Positions 45,225-54,792 are shown, counted from the first letter of the stretch. The stretch: 64,000 bases of DNA from Paracoccus xiamenensis (GCF_011308835.1 NZ_JAAOHY010000005.1:124001-188000), one strand, 5' to 3'. The notes: generated from the letters alone by a model not told the origin. Numbers and translations are program-made.

Positions 45225-45788
45225 TCAGGGCCGGATCTCGACCTCGGTGCCGATGCGGGTGGCGGCGAACAGTTCCTCGATCTGGTGGTTGTCGATGGCG
45301 ATGCAGCCCTCGGTCCAGTCGCCCTTGACGCGATAACCTTCGGCGATCTGGTTCGGCTGGCCGTGGATGAAGATATCACCGCCGGGGTCATAGCCGCCTT
45401 CGCGGGCGCGCTTGCGGTCGTCCGCCTGCGGGTAGTCGATGCCCAGCGACAGGTGAAACTTGCTGCGGTCATTGCGGCGGTCGACCTTGAAGATCCCCTC
45501 GGGCGTCTTGCCATCGCCCTGCTGATGCTTGTCGCCATCAGGCGCAAAGCCAAGCGCGATCCGGTATTCGCGGACCAGATTGCCCCGCTGATAGACCGTC
45601 AGCCGCCGCGCGCCCTTTTCGATCAGGATGCGGTCGATCTTACCCTGCAGCGGCGCGGACAGGTCGGGCGGCTGCGGGCGGGCGACCGGCGGCGTCGGGT
45701 CCGGCCCGACCGGCGGCCGGATCGTTTCGGGGCCGAGCATTGACCACAGCAGCCAGCCGATCAGCAGCAGGAACAGCAGACGCAGCAC
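45225..45788 (-). CDS. L,D-transpeptidase family protein (YkuD domain)
   Basis: 187 residues. An N-terminal signal anchor (LLFLLLIGWLLWSML) precedes a Pro-rich linker and a YkuD domain with IFIHGQPNQ near residue 140 and the catalytic Cys motif DWTEGCIAIDN near 160. Likely makes 3-3 crosslinks or links proteins to peptidoglycan in the periplasm. Starts 9 bp after the aminotransferase stop. Confidence 0.92.
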   Translation of the reverse strand: MLRLLFLLLIGWLLWSMLGPETIRPPVGPDPTPPVARPQPPDLSAPLQGKIDRILIEKGARRLTVYQRGNLVREYRIALGFAPDGDKHQQGDGKTPEGIFKVDRRNDRSKFHLSLGIDYPQADDRKRAREGGYDPGGDIFIHGQPNQIAEGYRVKGDWTEGCIAIDNHQIEELFAATRIGTEVEIRP

Positions 45789-45797
45789 GCCCGCCCC

Positions 45798-46979
45798 CTA
45801 TTGCAGATCGGCGAAGGCAGATTGCAGGCGGGCCACGGCGGTCTCGACATTGGCGCGGGGCGTGGCGAGGTTGAAGCGGATGAACCCCTCGCCGCCCAGA
45901 CCAAAGGTCTCGCCTGCATTCGCAGCGATCTTTGCATCCTTTGCAAGGCGCTGCTTCACCTCGTCCGGGGTCATGCCTGTGCCGGACAGATCGACCCAGG
46001 ACAGATAGGTCGCCTCAAGCGGCATCGAGCGCAGCCCCGGTATCGCGTTCACCCCCGCATCGAAGATCTGCCGGTTGTTGTCCAGATAGGGGATCAGCGC
46101 ATCGACCCATGCCGCGCCCTCGGGCGAATAGGCGGCGGCGACCATGTCGATGCCGAACATGCCCTGCGACAGGCCCAGCCCCAGCAGCTGCGCCTTATAA
46201 GCCGCGCGCAGCACCGGATCGGCGATGATCGCATTGCCGACATGTGCGCCGGCGATGTTAAATGTCTTCGTCGCGGCGGTCAGGGTGATCAGCCGGTTGG
46301 CGATATCGGGCGCGGCCTTGGCCATCACCGTATGGGTATGGCCGGGCATCACCAGATCGTGGTGAATTTCGTCGCTGATCAGGATCAGATCATGGGCCGC
46401 GCAGAAATCGGCGACCTGACGCAGTTCCTCGGGCGTCCAGACACGGCCGCCGGGATTGTGCGGGCTGCACAGGATCAGCATCTTTTCCTGGCCGGTCAGC
46501 AGTTGCGCCCAATTGTCCCAATCCATGACATAGCGGTCGTTTTCCGTGGCCAGCGGGAATTCGGCCACCTCGCGCCCAAGGGCGCGGGTCACACGGGCAA
46601 AGGCGTGATAGACCGGCGTCATCAGGATCACCCTGTCGCCCGGATTGGTGAAGGCGTTGATCGCAAGCGCGGTCCCGTTGACCAGCCCGGCGGCGGTCAG
46701 GATCCAATCGGGGTCGACCTGCCAGTCGTGGCGGTTTTCCATCCACCACTGAATCGCCGGAAGATAGTCGGGATGGGCCGAGGGATAGCCATAGACCCCA
46801 TGCGCCGCCAGCTTCTCGACCGCCCGCTGAACGCCGGCAGGCGGGCGGAAATCCATATCCGCCACCCACATTGCCAGCCCGTCCTTGGCCGGAACGCCAT
46901 AAATGGCCTGCATGTCGTCCCATTTGTTGCAATTTGTGCCGCGGCGTTCGATGATCTGGTCGAAATCGGGTTTGGTCAT
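45798..46979 (-). CDS. PatB/MalY-family PLP aminotransferase (cystathionine beta-lyase type)
   Basis: 393-residue fold-type I PLP enzyme. Starts IIERRGTNCNKWD and WVADMDFRPP, both typical of MalY/PatB; PLP Lys in TAATKTFNIAG near residue 235, with CSPHNPGG near 170 and SDEIHHDL near 203. Family members cleave cystathionine or cysteine-type substrates with C-S lyase activity. First gene in the long minus-strand run to gshA; it diverges from def across 71 bp. Confidence 0.92.
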   Translation of the reverse strand: MTKPDFDQIIERRGTNCNKWDDMQAIYGVPAKDGLAMWVADMDFRPPAGVQRAVEKLAAHGVYGYPSAHPDYLPAIQWWMENRHDWQVDPDWILTAAGLVNGTALAINAFTNPGDRVILMTPVYHAFARVTRALGREVAEFPLATENDRYVMDWDNWAQLLTGQEKMLILCSPHNPGGRVWTPEELRQVADFCAAHDLILISDEIHHDLVMPGHTHTVMAKAAPDIANRLITLTAATKTFNIAGAHVGNAIIADPVLRAAYKAQLLGLGLSQGMFGIDMVAAAYSPEGAAWVDALIPYLDNNRQIFDAGVNAIPGLRSMPLEATYLSWVDLSGTGMTPDEVKQRLAKDAKIAANAGETFGLGGEGFIRFNLATPRANVETAVARLQSAFADLQ

Positions 46980-47050
46980 ATGGTCCTCCTGTCGGGGACA
47001 TGGATAGGCAGCTTATTGCGCCGCGCCAAGCCTTGTCCTAGATCACGGAC

Positions 47051-47578
47051 ATGACAATACGCCCCATCCTTCTGCATCCCGATCCGCGCCTGAAGAAGGT
47101 GACCGAGCCCGTCGCCCGCATCACGCCGGAAATCGAGGCGCTTGCGGCCGACATGCTGGCCACGATGTATGACGCCCCCGGCATCGGCCTCGCCGCCCCG
47201 CAGGTCGGCGTGCTGAGCCGGATTTTCGTCATGGACGCACAGCGCGACCCCGAGGCCGAGCCGCAGCCCATGGTGCTGATCAACCCGGAAATCACCTGGG
47301 AATCAGAGACGCAGAACGTTTACGAAGAAGGCTGCCTATCGATCCCCGACCACTATGCCGAGGTGACGCGCCCCGCTGAGGTCAAGGTCAACTGGCTGGG
47401 TCTGGATGGCAAAAGCCACGAACAGGAATTTGACGGGTTGTGGGCGACCTGCGCCCAGCACGAGATCGACCACCTCGATGGCGTGCTGTTCATCGACCAT
47501 ATCAGCGCCATGCGCCGGCAGATAATCACCCGCAAGATGGTCAAGCTGAAGCGCGAACGCGCGCGCGATCTGGCCTGA
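47051..47578 (+). CDS. def: Peptide deformylase
   Basis: 175-residue metalloenzyme that removes the N-formyl group from new proteins. All three motifs are intact: GIGLAAPQVG near residue 44, EGCLSIP at 93-99 with the metal Cys, and HEIDHLDG at 137-144 with two metal His and the catalytic Glu. Its stop overlaps the start of the second, degenerate copy (TGATG). Confidence 0.97.
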   Translation: MTIRPILLHPDPRLKKVTEPVARITPEIEALAADMLATMYDAPGIGLAAPQVGVLSRIFVMDAQRDPEAEPQPMVLINPEITWESETQNVYEEGCLSIPDHYAEVTRPAEVKVNWLGLDGKSHEQEFDGLWATCAQHEIDHLDGVLFIDHISAMRRQIITRKMVKLKRERARDLA

Positions 47579-48081
47579 TGACCGCGCGCCCCTTCCTGCC
47601 CTATGCGGACCGCCGCCTGCACACCGCCGCCCAGCCGGTCGAGGCGGTGACAGAATCGGTGCAGATGATCTGGGACGACATGGTCGACACGATGGAGGCG
47701 ATGCCGGGCGTTGGTCTGGCCGCGCCGCAGATCGGGATCATGCTGCGGCTGGCCGTGGTCGATGCGTCTGACAAGCGCGGACAGGCCGTGCGGATGGCCA
47801 ATCCAGAGATCCTGCATTCCTCGGTCCAGTTCCGCAGCCATGAAGAAGCCAGCCCGAACCTGCCCGGCGTATCGGCCCATATCACCCGCCCCCGCGCGGT
47901 GACGGTGCGGTTTCTGAACGAGGCTGGCGAGATTGAGGAACGCGATTTCGTCGGTCTGTGGGCGACTTCGGTGCAGCACCAGATCGACCATCTGAACGGC
48001 AAGGTCTATGTCGATCACCTGACACCCTTGCGCCGCAAGATGCTGGTGGCCAAATCGGCGAAGCTTTCGAAACGCGGATAG
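47578..48081 (+). CDS. Degenerate peptide-deformylase-like protein
   Basis: 167-residue deformylase-fold protein. Motif 1 GVGLAAPQIG is intact (near residue 44), but motif 2 reads EEASPNLPG (residues 89-97) with no metal Cys, and motif 3 reads HQIDHLNG (134-141) with the catalytic Glu changed to Gln. Deformylase activity is not expected; a binding or regulatory role is possible. It lies between a complete def and fmt, coupled to def. Confidence 0.92.
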   Translation: MTARPFLPYADRRLHTAAQPVEAVTESVQMIWDDMVDTMEAMPGVGLAAPQIGIMLRLAVVDASDKRGQAVRMANPEILHSSVQFRSHEEASPNLPGVSAHITRPRAVTVRFLNEAGEIEERDFVGLWATSVQHQIDHLNGKVYVDHLTPLRRKMLVAKSAKLSKRG

Positions 48082-48088
48082 GCCGCGC

Positions 48089-48134
48089 GGGGGCCTTGCC
48101 CCCGCACCCCCAGGATATTTGAACCAGACTGAAA
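48089..48134 (+). repeat. Intergenic hairpin element, copy 1 (def-like to fmt)
   Basis: GGGGGC, CTT, GCCCCC hairpin followed by CACCCCCAGGATATTTGAAC and ending CCAGACTGAAA, placed 7 bp after the upstream stop. A second copy with the same order lies at 62880-62926. Confidence 0.85.
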
Positions 48135-48143
48135 GAGGCTGCG

Positions 48144-49037
48144 ATGCGGGTTGTGTTCATGGGAACGCCGGAGTTTTCGGTCTTTGCGCTGAAAGCGGTG
48201 GCGGCCGCGCATGAGGTCGTCTGCGTCTACACCCAGCCCCCGCGCGAGGCCGGGCGCGGGCAGAAGCCGCGCCCCTCAGCAGTGCAGGTTGCGGCCGAGG
48301 CACTGGGAATCGAGGTCCGCCATCCCCGGTCGCTGAAGGGGGCCGAAGAACAGGCGGAGTTCGCAGCACTCGGCGCGGATGTGGCGGTGGTGGTGGCTTA
48401 CGGGCTGATCCTGCCGCAGCCGATTCTGGACGCGCCCCGGTTGGGATGTCTGAACATCCACGCCTCGATCCTGCCGCGATGGCGGGGGGCGGCGCCGATC
48501 CACCGGGCGATCATGGCGGGCGATACCGAAACCGGCGTGGCGATCATGCAGATGGAGGCCGGGCTGGATACCGGCCCCGTTCTGGCCGAGGCGCGCATGC
48601 AGATTGGCGCTGAAGACACCACCGCCGATCTGCATGACCGGTTGGCGGCGATGGGGGCGGGGCTGATTGTCGATGTGCTGGGGCAGCTGCCGATGCCAGC
48701 CGTGCCGCAGCCCGCCGAGGGCGTCACCTATGCCAGCAAGATCGACAAGGCCGAGGCGCGGATCGACTGGACCCGTCCGGCCGCCGAGGTGGACCGGCTG
48801 ATTCGCGGTTTGTCGCCTTTTCCCGGCGCCTGGTGCGAGATTGCCGGCGAGCGGGTGAAGCTTCTGCGCTCGCGCCTTGTGGCGGGCGCGGGTGCGCCGG
48901 GTCAGGTACTGGGCGGGTTCCGGGTGGCGTGCGGCGATGGCGCCATCGAAGTGTTGCAGGCGCAGCGTGCCGGCAAGCGCCCAATGGAGGCCGCCGAGAT
49001 CCTACGCGGGATCACCCTGCCCGACCGGCTGACGTAA
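48144..49037 (+). CDS. fmt: Methionyl-tRNA formyltransferase
   Basis: 297 residues. Formylates initiator Met-tRNA. N-terminal [17 protein letters not shown], the folate-domain motif [20 protein letters not shown], catalytic [20 protein letters not shown] near residue 108 and a C-terminal OB-like domain. def and the degenerate def are upstream in the same direction; formylation and deformylation genes together are common. Confidence 0.97.
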   Translation: MRVVFMGTPEFSVFALKAVAAAHEVVCVYTQPPREAGRGQKPRPSAVQVAAEALGIEVRHPRSLKGAEEQAEFAALGADVAVVVAYGLILPQPILDAPRLGCLNIHASILPRWRGAAPIHRAIMAGDTETGVAIMQMEAGLDTGPVLAEARMQIGAEDTTADLHDRLAAMGAGLIVDVLGQLPMPAVPQPAEGVTYASKIDKAEARIDWTRPAAEVDRLIRGLSPFPGAWCEIAGERVKLLRSRLVAGAGAPGQVLGGFRVACGDGAIEVLQAQRAGKRPMEAAEILRGITLPDRLT

Positions 49038-49086
49038 GCCGCTTGCCCTTGCGCGGGCCGACGGCTGCGCCTAAAAGGGTCGCGTT

Positions 49087-49160
49087 GCGGGTGTAGCTCA
49101 ATGGTAGAGCAGCAGCCTTCCAAGCTGAATACGTGGGTTCGATTCCCATCACCCGCTCCA
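49087..49160 (+). tRNA. tRNA-Gly (anticodon TCC)
   Basis: Acceptor arms GCGGGTG and CACCCGC pair perfectly, anticodon loop CTTCCAA gives TCC, T-loop is TTCGATT, and the 3' end reads TCCA so CCA is encoded. One G-A mismatch closes the top of the anticodon stem. 49 bp after fmt. Confidence 0.95.
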
Positions 49161-49198
49161 ACTTCCCGAAATGGAATCAGGCCGCTAGGCTTCCGGCG

Positions 49199-49975
49199 TC
49201 AGTGGTCCGCGGGCTTCAACTCGCCCGCGCGGATGGCGAAGTGCATGATGTTCTGGCGCGGCGGCAGTGGGCAGACAGCGAATTCGGTATAGGCGCAGGG
49301 CGGGTTGAACGCCTTGTTGAAATCCAGCACCACCTTGTCGCCCTGAACCTCGCCGATCAGGAAGCGGGCCGCGCCGTAGGTTTCGGCACCTGCCGTCCGG
49401 TCGCGGATCACGAACATCGGCTTGCCGGATTTTTCATGCGTTGGCAGCAGGGTGACGGTCTGGCCGTCATGGGTGAAACGGGCCTCGTGGGTGATGCGCA
49501 CACGGTCCTGCGCGCCGGTCACCAGATCAATGTCCAGATCCAGCGCTTCGGGCAGCGGGTGCCAGTCGGCCTCGATCCGCCATGCCGAGTCGAGGGGGTA
49601 ATAGTCGATGCCGGGGAAATCCTGACGCGTGGGTGCCTTGGCATCGCGGACGCGCAGGGCGAAGATGCCTTCGACCTGGCTGCGTTCCAGCAGCAGATCG
49701 CCGACCTTCAGGCGTGGCGGATTGTCGGGTACGGGCTGGAACGGCTGCGCACCCTGCCCCGCGTCAAAGGTCGCCGCCCCATCCGCGCCAAGATCCAGCA
49801 CGCCGAGATAATCCGGCCCGGCAGAGATCACCACGTCATTATCTGCCGCCCGGCCCACGGTCATGCGGCCCGGCGCGATCTCGATCCGGTCGGTCAGGTT
49901 CAGCCAGCCATCCTCGGCCGTCAGCGCGGCAAGGCGATCCGAGCGCCAGTCTTCGATCTGGGTCTGATAGGTCAT
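49199..49975 (-). CDS. DUF1684-family protein
   Basis: 258 residues. DUF1684 hallmarks near the C-terminus: VLDFNKAFNPPCAYTEFAVC with the Asn-Pro-Pro-Cys stretch and PPRQNIMHFAIRAGE. Function unknown. It is the last gene of the peptide-type ABC run, overlapping the ATPase stop (ATGA at 49975-49972), so it may process the imported compound or act as an accessory; this is inference from position. No signal peptide seen. Confidence 0.88.
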   Translation of the reverse strand: MTYQTQIEDWRSDRLAALTAEDGWLNLTDRIEIAPGRMTVGRAADNDVVISAGPDYLGVLDLGADGAATFDAGQGAQPFQPVPDNPPRLKVGDLLLERSQVEGIFALRVRDAKAPTRQDFPGIDYYPLDSAWRIEADWHPLPEALDLDIDLVTGAQDRVRITHEARFTHDGQTVTLLPTHEKSGKPMFVIRDRTAGAETYGAARFLIGEVQGDKVVLDFNKAFNPPCAYTEFAVCPLPPRQNIMHFAIRAGELKPADH

Positions 49976-50736
49976 CGGGCGGTCTCCTTCGAGTCGGGCA
50001 GTCGCGGCAGGCTGGACAGCAGCATCCGCGTATAGTCGTGCTGCGGATCGCGCAGGATCTGGCGGGTCTCGCCCGCCTCGACCACGCGGCCATGTTGCAG
50101 CACGATCAGGCGCGGGCAAAGCGCCGCGACAATGGCAATGTCATGCGAGACAAGCACCAGTGTCAGGTCGCGCGACAGCTCGGCCAGCAAGTCGATCACC
50201 CGGACGCGGGTGGACAGATCGAGCGCGCTGACCGGTTCATCCGCCAGCAGCACCCGCGGCCGCGCGATCAGGGCACGCGCGATGGCGATGCGCTGACGTT
50301 GGCCGCCGGAAAAGGCGCGGGGCCGGCGCAGGGTGCTGTCCTGCGGCAGGTTCACGGCGGCCAGCACGCGGGCGATTTCCGCCTGTGCATCACCGGGCAG
50401 GCCTAGCGCCGCATGGGGTTCGGCAAGCGCACGCCCGATCCGCATGCGCGGATCCAGCGAGGTATAGGGGTCCTGAAACACCGGCTGCGCAAAGCGCCGA
50501 TGCGCCTGCATCCGGGCGCGGGAATGGATGTCCAGCGGCGTGCCATCAGCGCTGAGCGTGCCGTCACTGGGCGCGGCCAGCCCCAGCATCAGCCTGAGCA
50601 GCGTCGACTTGCCCGACCCGCTTTCGCCAAGGATGCCAAGGTTCTGCCCCGTCTCCAGCGACAGCGAGACGTCGTGCAGGACGGTATCGCCGCGCGGATA
50701 GGCATAGCTGACATCTTGCAGGGAAAACAGGCTCAT
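49972..50736 (-). CDS. ABC importer ATPase, peptide/nickel type, second subunit
   Basis: 254-residue ATPase: Walker A GESGSGKST near residue 38, Q-loop VFQDPYTSLDPRM, signature SGGQRQRI near 140, Walker B LLADEPVSALD and H-loop VSHD. OppF/DppF-like but short at the end. Start overlaps the stop of the first ATPase gene (50733-50736). Couples ATP hydrolysis to uptake through the two permeases. Confidence 0.93.
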   Translation of the reverse strand: MSLFSLQDVSYAYPRGDTVLHDVSLSLETGQNLGILGESGSGKSTLLRLMLGLAAPSDGTLSADGTPLDIHSRARMQAHRRFAQPVFQDPYTSLDPRMRIGRALAEPHAALGLPGDAQAEIARVLAAVNLPQDSTLRRPRAFSGGQRQRIAIARALIARPRVLLADEPVSALDLSTRVRVIDLLAELSRDLTLVLVSHDIAIVAALCPRLIVLQHGRVVEAGETRQILRDPQHDYTRMLLSSLPRLPDSKETAR

Positions 50737-51539
50737 GCCGGGTTCTCCAATGCGGATTGCAGCCGGCGGGCGGCGGCGACGAGGCCCTGGCTATAGGGGT
50801 CTTGCGGGTCGGTAAAGACGCGGGCGGTCGGGCCTTCCTCGACCGCGCGGCCCTGACGCATGACCACCACCCGGTCGCAGATGCGGGCGACGACCGGCAG
50901 GTCGTGGCTGATGAACAGCAGCGACAGGCCCTCATCCCTGACAAGACCGCCCAGCAGGTCCAGCACCTCGGCCTGGCTTGATACATCCAGCGCGGTCGTG
51001 GGTTCGTCGGCGATCAGCAGGCGCGGGCCGCAGGCAAGCGCCATGGCGATGGCGATGCGCTGGCGCTGCCCGCCGGAGACCTCGTGCGGCCATGCGCGCA
51101 GGATGCGGTCGGGTTCGGGGATGGCCACGCGGTCCAGCCAGCGGATCTGTTCGGCGCGCAGTTGTGCCGACGACAGCGCCCGGCCCTCGCGGACGGCGCG
51201 GCGGCGGATGGGGGCGGCCAGCTGGTCGCCCAGACGCATCAGCGGATCCAGCGCCGATCGCGGATCCTGAAACACCACCGACGCCACTGCGCCGCGCAGG
51301 CGCACCAGATCGCGGTCAGGGCGGCCAATCATCTGCTGCCCGTCCAGCAGGACCGAGCCGCCAGCGGTCAGGCCCGGCGCCAGCAGCCCGACAATCGCCA
51401 TCGCCGTCAGCGACTTGCCCGAGCCGCTTTCACCGACCAACCCCAGCCTTTCGCCGGGCCTGAGATCGAAGCTGACGCCATGCACCAATTCGCGCGCGCC
51501 AGCGGAAACGGTCAGGTCCTGCACCTGCAACAGGCTCAT
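50733..51539 (-). CDS. ABC importer ATPase, peptide/nickel type, first subunit
   Basis: 268-residue ATPase: Walker A GESGSGKSLTA near residue 38, VVFQDPRSALDPLMRLGDQL near 88, signature EVSGGQRQRIAIAMAL near 153, Walker B LLIADEPTTALD and ISHD H-loop. OppD/DppD-like, lacking the long C-terminal extension. It overlaps the permease gene by 4 bp. Confidence 0.93.
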   Translation of the reverse strand: MSLLQVQDLTVSAGARELVHGVSFDLRPGERLGLVGESGSGKSLTAMAIVGLLAPGLTAGGSVLLDGQQMIGRPDRDLVRLRGAVASVVFQDPRSALDPLMRLGDQLAAPIRRRAVREGRALSSAQLRAEQIRWLDRVAIPEPDRILRAWPHEVSGGQRQRIAIAMALACGPRLLIADEPTTALDVSSQAEVLDLLGGLVRDEGLSLLFISHDLPVVARICDRVVVMRQGRAVEEGPTARVFTDPQDPYSQGLVAAARRLQSALENPA

Positions 51540-52345
51540 GGCTGGATCTCCTCATCCGCGTCCATCAGGTCACGCAGACCATCGGCCAGAAAGTTGATGC
51601 CCAGCACCAGCGAGATCAGCGCCAGACCGGGCGCGATCACCCCCATCGGCGCGCGAAACACCGTCGATTGCGCCTGTTGCAGCAGCTGCCCCCAGCTTGC
51701 ATTGGGCGGCGGCGTGCCAAGGCCCAGATAGGACAGCGAGGCCTCGGCAATCACCGCAAGGCCGAATTGCAGCGCCACCGCGACCATGACGGTCGGCAAG
51801 ATATTGGGCAGGATATGGGCGATTGTGATCTTGCCCCAGCCAAGCCCCGAACAGCGCGCGGCGGTGATATAATCCTGCGCCAGCACGCGTTTGGTCAGGA
51901 TGCGGACAAGCCGCGCGATGATCGCCGACATGGCAAGGCCGATGGCAAGGATGGCGGTCCACAGGCTGGCCCCGTCGCTGGCGGCGACGACCAGCATGGC
52001 CAGCAGCAGCGTTGGGAAGGCGATCAGGATGTCCAGCGTCGCCGCCAGCGCATCGTCCAAGCCGCGCCGCGCGAAGGCCGCCAACACGCCAAGCGTGGTG
52101 CCGATCAGCCCGCCAAGCAGCGCCGCCCCGATGCCCACGGTCATCGCGATCCGCGCGCCGATCATCACCTGCGTCAGGTAATCGCGCCCCAGCCGGTCGG
52201 TCCCCGCCGGATGCGCCCAGCTTGGCGGCGACAGGCGGCCGCCCGACATCTCGGTCGGGCCGTAGGGCAGCCAGACCAGCGTCAGCGCCGCAACCGCCGC
52301 GTTCAGCCCGACCAGCACCGCGCCGATCCACAGGTTGCGCCTCAT
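51536..52345 (-). CDS. ABC importer permease, DppC-like
   Basis: 269-residue inner-membrane protein, five or six transmembrane helices; starts MRRNLWIGAVLVGLNAAVAA and carries the EAA-loop-like AARCSGLGWGKITIAHILPN near residue 165 that contacts the ATPase. N-terminal PAGTDRLGRDYLTQVMIGAR is the DppC signature. Overlaps both neighbours. Confidence 0.93.
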   Translation of the reverse strand: MRRNLWIGAVLVGLNAAVAALTLVWLPYGPTEMSGGRLSPPSWAHPAGTDRLGRDYLTQVMIGARIAMTVGIGAALLGGLIGTTLGVLAAFARRGLDDALAATLDILIAFPTLLLAMLVVAASDGASLWTAILAIGLAMSAIIARLVRILTKRVLAQDYITAARCSGLGWGKITIAHILPNILPTVMVAVALQFGLAVIAEASLSYLGLGTPPPNASWGQLLQQAQSTVFRAPMGVIAPGLALISLVLGINFLADGLRDLMDADEEIQP

Positions 52346-53301
52346 CTCCCGGCCCCCGGATCACGCAGGCGCGGGTCGATCAGCCGCTGGATCACATCCG
52401 CCGCAAAACCGATCAGCAGCACCAGCAGGGTCGAGATCAGCAGCACCCCCTGCACGCTGGGGTAATCGCGCTGCTGGATCCCCAGAAGCAGCATGGAACC
52501 AAGGCCCGGCAGCGTGAACACCCGTTCAACCACCACCGCGCCCAGCAGGGTCGAGGCGAGTTCGATCCCGAGGATGGAGATCACCGGCACCGCACCATTG
52601 CGGATGCCGTGGCGGATCAGCGCCTGCGCCTGCGTCTCTCCCAAAGCACGCGCCTTGCGCAGGTAATCCGCGCCCAGCACGTCCAGCGTGGCGGAGCGGA
52701 CATAGCGCAGCAGCGACGCGCTCATCACCAGCGCGATGGTCACGACGGGCAGGATCAGCGCTTTGATCGCCGCCCAAGGATCGCCCCAGCCGTCGATGGG
52801 AAAGCCCGATGCGGGCAGCAGCCGCCATTCGATCGCCACCAGCCAGACCAGCAGGATACCGATCCAGAAGACCGGCACCGCCAGCCCGAATTGCGAGATG
52901 GTCGAGATTAGCGCGCCATACCAGCGATCCGCGCGCGCGGCGGCGATGATCCCCAAGGGCACCGCCAGACACAGCGCCAGCGTAAAGGCCGCCAGCGTCA
53001 GCGGCAGGGTGATGGTCAGCCGCGCCAAGATCTCGGGCAGGACCGGCTGGTTCGAGACGAAGGATTTGCCCAGATCGAAGCGCGCCAGATCCGACAGGAA
53101 ACGTCCCAGCTGCACCCAGATCGGCTGATCGGATCCGACCTGTTCGCGGGCGGCGGCGATCTGCGCATCATCCGCGCCGACGCCCAGCAGCGCCGCCGCC
53201 GGATCGCCCGGCAGCAGGCGCAGCAGCACAAACAGGACCAGCCCCGCCGCGATCAGCGACAGGGCCAGCACGAAGGTTCGGCGCAGAAGATAGCGGCCCA
53301 T
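52342..53301 (-). CDS. ABC importer permease, DppB-like
   Basis: 319-residue inner-membrane protein. Starts MGRYLLRRTFVLALSLIAAG with LPGDPAAALLG, the DppB opening; six transmembrane helices; EAA-type loop RKARALGETQAQALIRHGIRNG near residue 218. It starts 6 bp after the binding-protein stop. Confidence 0.93.
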   Translation of the reverse strand: MGRYLLRRTFVLALSLIAAGLVLFVLLRLLPGDPAAALLGVGADDAQIAAAREQVGSDQPIWVQLGRFLSDLARFDLGKSFVSNQPVLPEILARLTITLPLTLAAFTLALCLAVPLGIIAAARADRWYGALISTISQFGLAVPVFWIGILLVWLVAIEWRLLPASGFPIDGWGDPWAAIKALILPVVTIALVMSASLLRYVRSATLDVLGADYLRKARALGETQAQALIRHGIRNGAVPVISILGIELASTLLGAVVVERVFTLPGLGSMLLLGIQQRDYPSVQGVLLISTLLVLLIGFAADVIQRLIDPRLRDPGAGR

Positions 53302-53307
53302 CGGCGC

Positions 53308-54792
53308 TTAGTTCGACTTCTCGATCCCGCGCAGGAAGAACTGCGAATTCAGCCCGTTGACCGGATAGCCGGTGACATTCGCCGCCGACACCACGATCTG
53401 CGGATAAAGGAAGAACCAGTTCGAGGCAGCTTCCTCGGTGATGATGGCATTCGCCTCGCGCAGTTTTTCGGTATGGCCTGCCTCGGTCTCGGCCTGCTCT
53501 GCCTCGGCGATCAGGCGGGTGACATCGGCATTGTCATAGCCCCAGTAGAAATCCGGGTTGCCATAAAAGACCACGTCGCGGTGATTGACATGTTCCTGCA
53601 GCGTCGCCTGGAAATCCTTGGCCTGATAGACCTTGGTATACCATTCATTCGCGGTGATGATGTTGATGTTCACCGTCACCCCGATCTTGGCCAGTTCCGC
53701 CTTGATGAATTCGGCGGTGATCGGGTGGGGGTCGTAATTCGGCGTCTCCAGCGTGAAGGTAAAGCCGTCCGGGTGCCCCGCCTCGGCCAGCAGGGCCTTG
53801 GCGCTTTCGGGATCATAGGCGTCGACGCCGGTCAGGTCTTCATACCACGGATCGGTCGGCGGCACGAAGCTGCCCAGCACCATGCCCCGGTCGCCCCATA
53901 TCGCCTCTAGCAGCTTCTGCTTGTCGATGCCGCGCGCCAGTGCCTTGCGGACCTTGACGTTGTCGAAGGGGGCCACGCGGTCGTTATAGGCCATGATCTC
54001 CTTCACCGTCGAATTGCCTTCGGAGATGGTATAGCGCGCCGGGTCTTCGAACTGCGCCAGCGCATCGGGGCTTTGGATGGTGGTCACCAGATCCAGCGCA
54101 TCGGTCAGCAGCGCGTTATCCAGCGCCGCCGCTTCGGTGAAATAGCTGATGACGGCGCCGGCGTTCTTGGGCTTCTCGCCCCAATAGCCCTCAAACGCCT
54201 TCAGCGAGATGGCCGAGCCGCGCTTCCAATCGTCCAGCACGTAAGGGCCGGTGCCGTCCTCGCTCGCGGTGATGTCGGTGGCGGCGTCGTTCACCACCCA
54301 GACATAGCTGAGATTATAGGGCAGTGAGATCGACCGCGCCGACAGCGTGACCACCACCGTCTTGTCATCTGGCGTTTCGACCCCGGTAATGGTCGAAAGG
54401 CTGTTCTTGCGAGAGGATTTCGACGTCTCGGCAGTGACCCGTTCGATCGAATACTTCACATCCGCCGCCGTCAGCGGGTCGCCGGAATGGAATGTCACCC
54501 CGTCGCGCAGGGTGAAGGTATGGGTCAGCCCGTCCTCTGACACGGTATGATCCGCTGCCAGCACCGGCACCACGCTGCCGTCGTCGTTCAGGCGGAACAG
54601 GGCCTCATAGACATTGTCATTGAAGGCCTCGTTGATGCCCTGCCCCGCGCCGGCGGTGTTGTCGAGGTTCTGCGGTTCGTAAAGCGAGCCGATGCGGATG
54701 ATCGCGCTCGGGTCGGCTTCGGCAAGGGCGGGGCTGGCAAAGGGCGCAAGCGCCGCACCGATGGCAAAAGCAAGCTTGGGGACGAAGTGCAT
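53308..54792 (-). CDS. ABC importer solute-binding protein, family 5
   Basis: 494-residue periplasmic protein with signal peptide (residues 1-24, ending SPALAEA) and SBP_bac_5 features: HTFTLRDGVTFHSGDPLTAADVKYSIERV near residues 92-118 by position, KVRKALARGIDKQKLLEAIW near 280. Family members bind peptides, nickel chelates or opines; ligand unknown. It lies 117 bp after the SorB-like cytochrome, in the same direction. Confidence 0.92.
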   Translation of the reverse strand: MHFVPKLAFAIGAALAPFASPALAEADPSAIIRIGSLYEPQNLDNTAGAGQGINEAFNDNVYEALFRLNDDGSVVPVLAADHTVSEDGLTHTFTLRDGVTFHSGDPLTAADVKYSIERVTAETSKSSRKNSLSTITGVETPDDKTVVVTLSARSISLPYNLSYVWVVNDAATDITASEDGTGPYVLDDWKRGSAISLKAFEGYWGEKPKNAGAVISYFTEAAALDNALLTDALDLVTTIQSPDALAQFEDPARYTISEGNSTVKEIMAYNDRVAPFDNVKVRKALARGIDKQKLLEAIWGDRGMVLGSFVPPTDPWYEDLTGVDAYDPESAKALLAEAGHPDGFTFTLETPNYDPHPITAEFIKAELAKIGVTVNINIITANEWYTKVYQAKDFQATLQEHVNHRDVVFYGNPDFYWGYDNADVTRLIAEAEQAETEAGHTEKLREANAIITEEAASNWFFLYPQIVVSAANVTGYPVNGLNSQFFLRGIEKSN

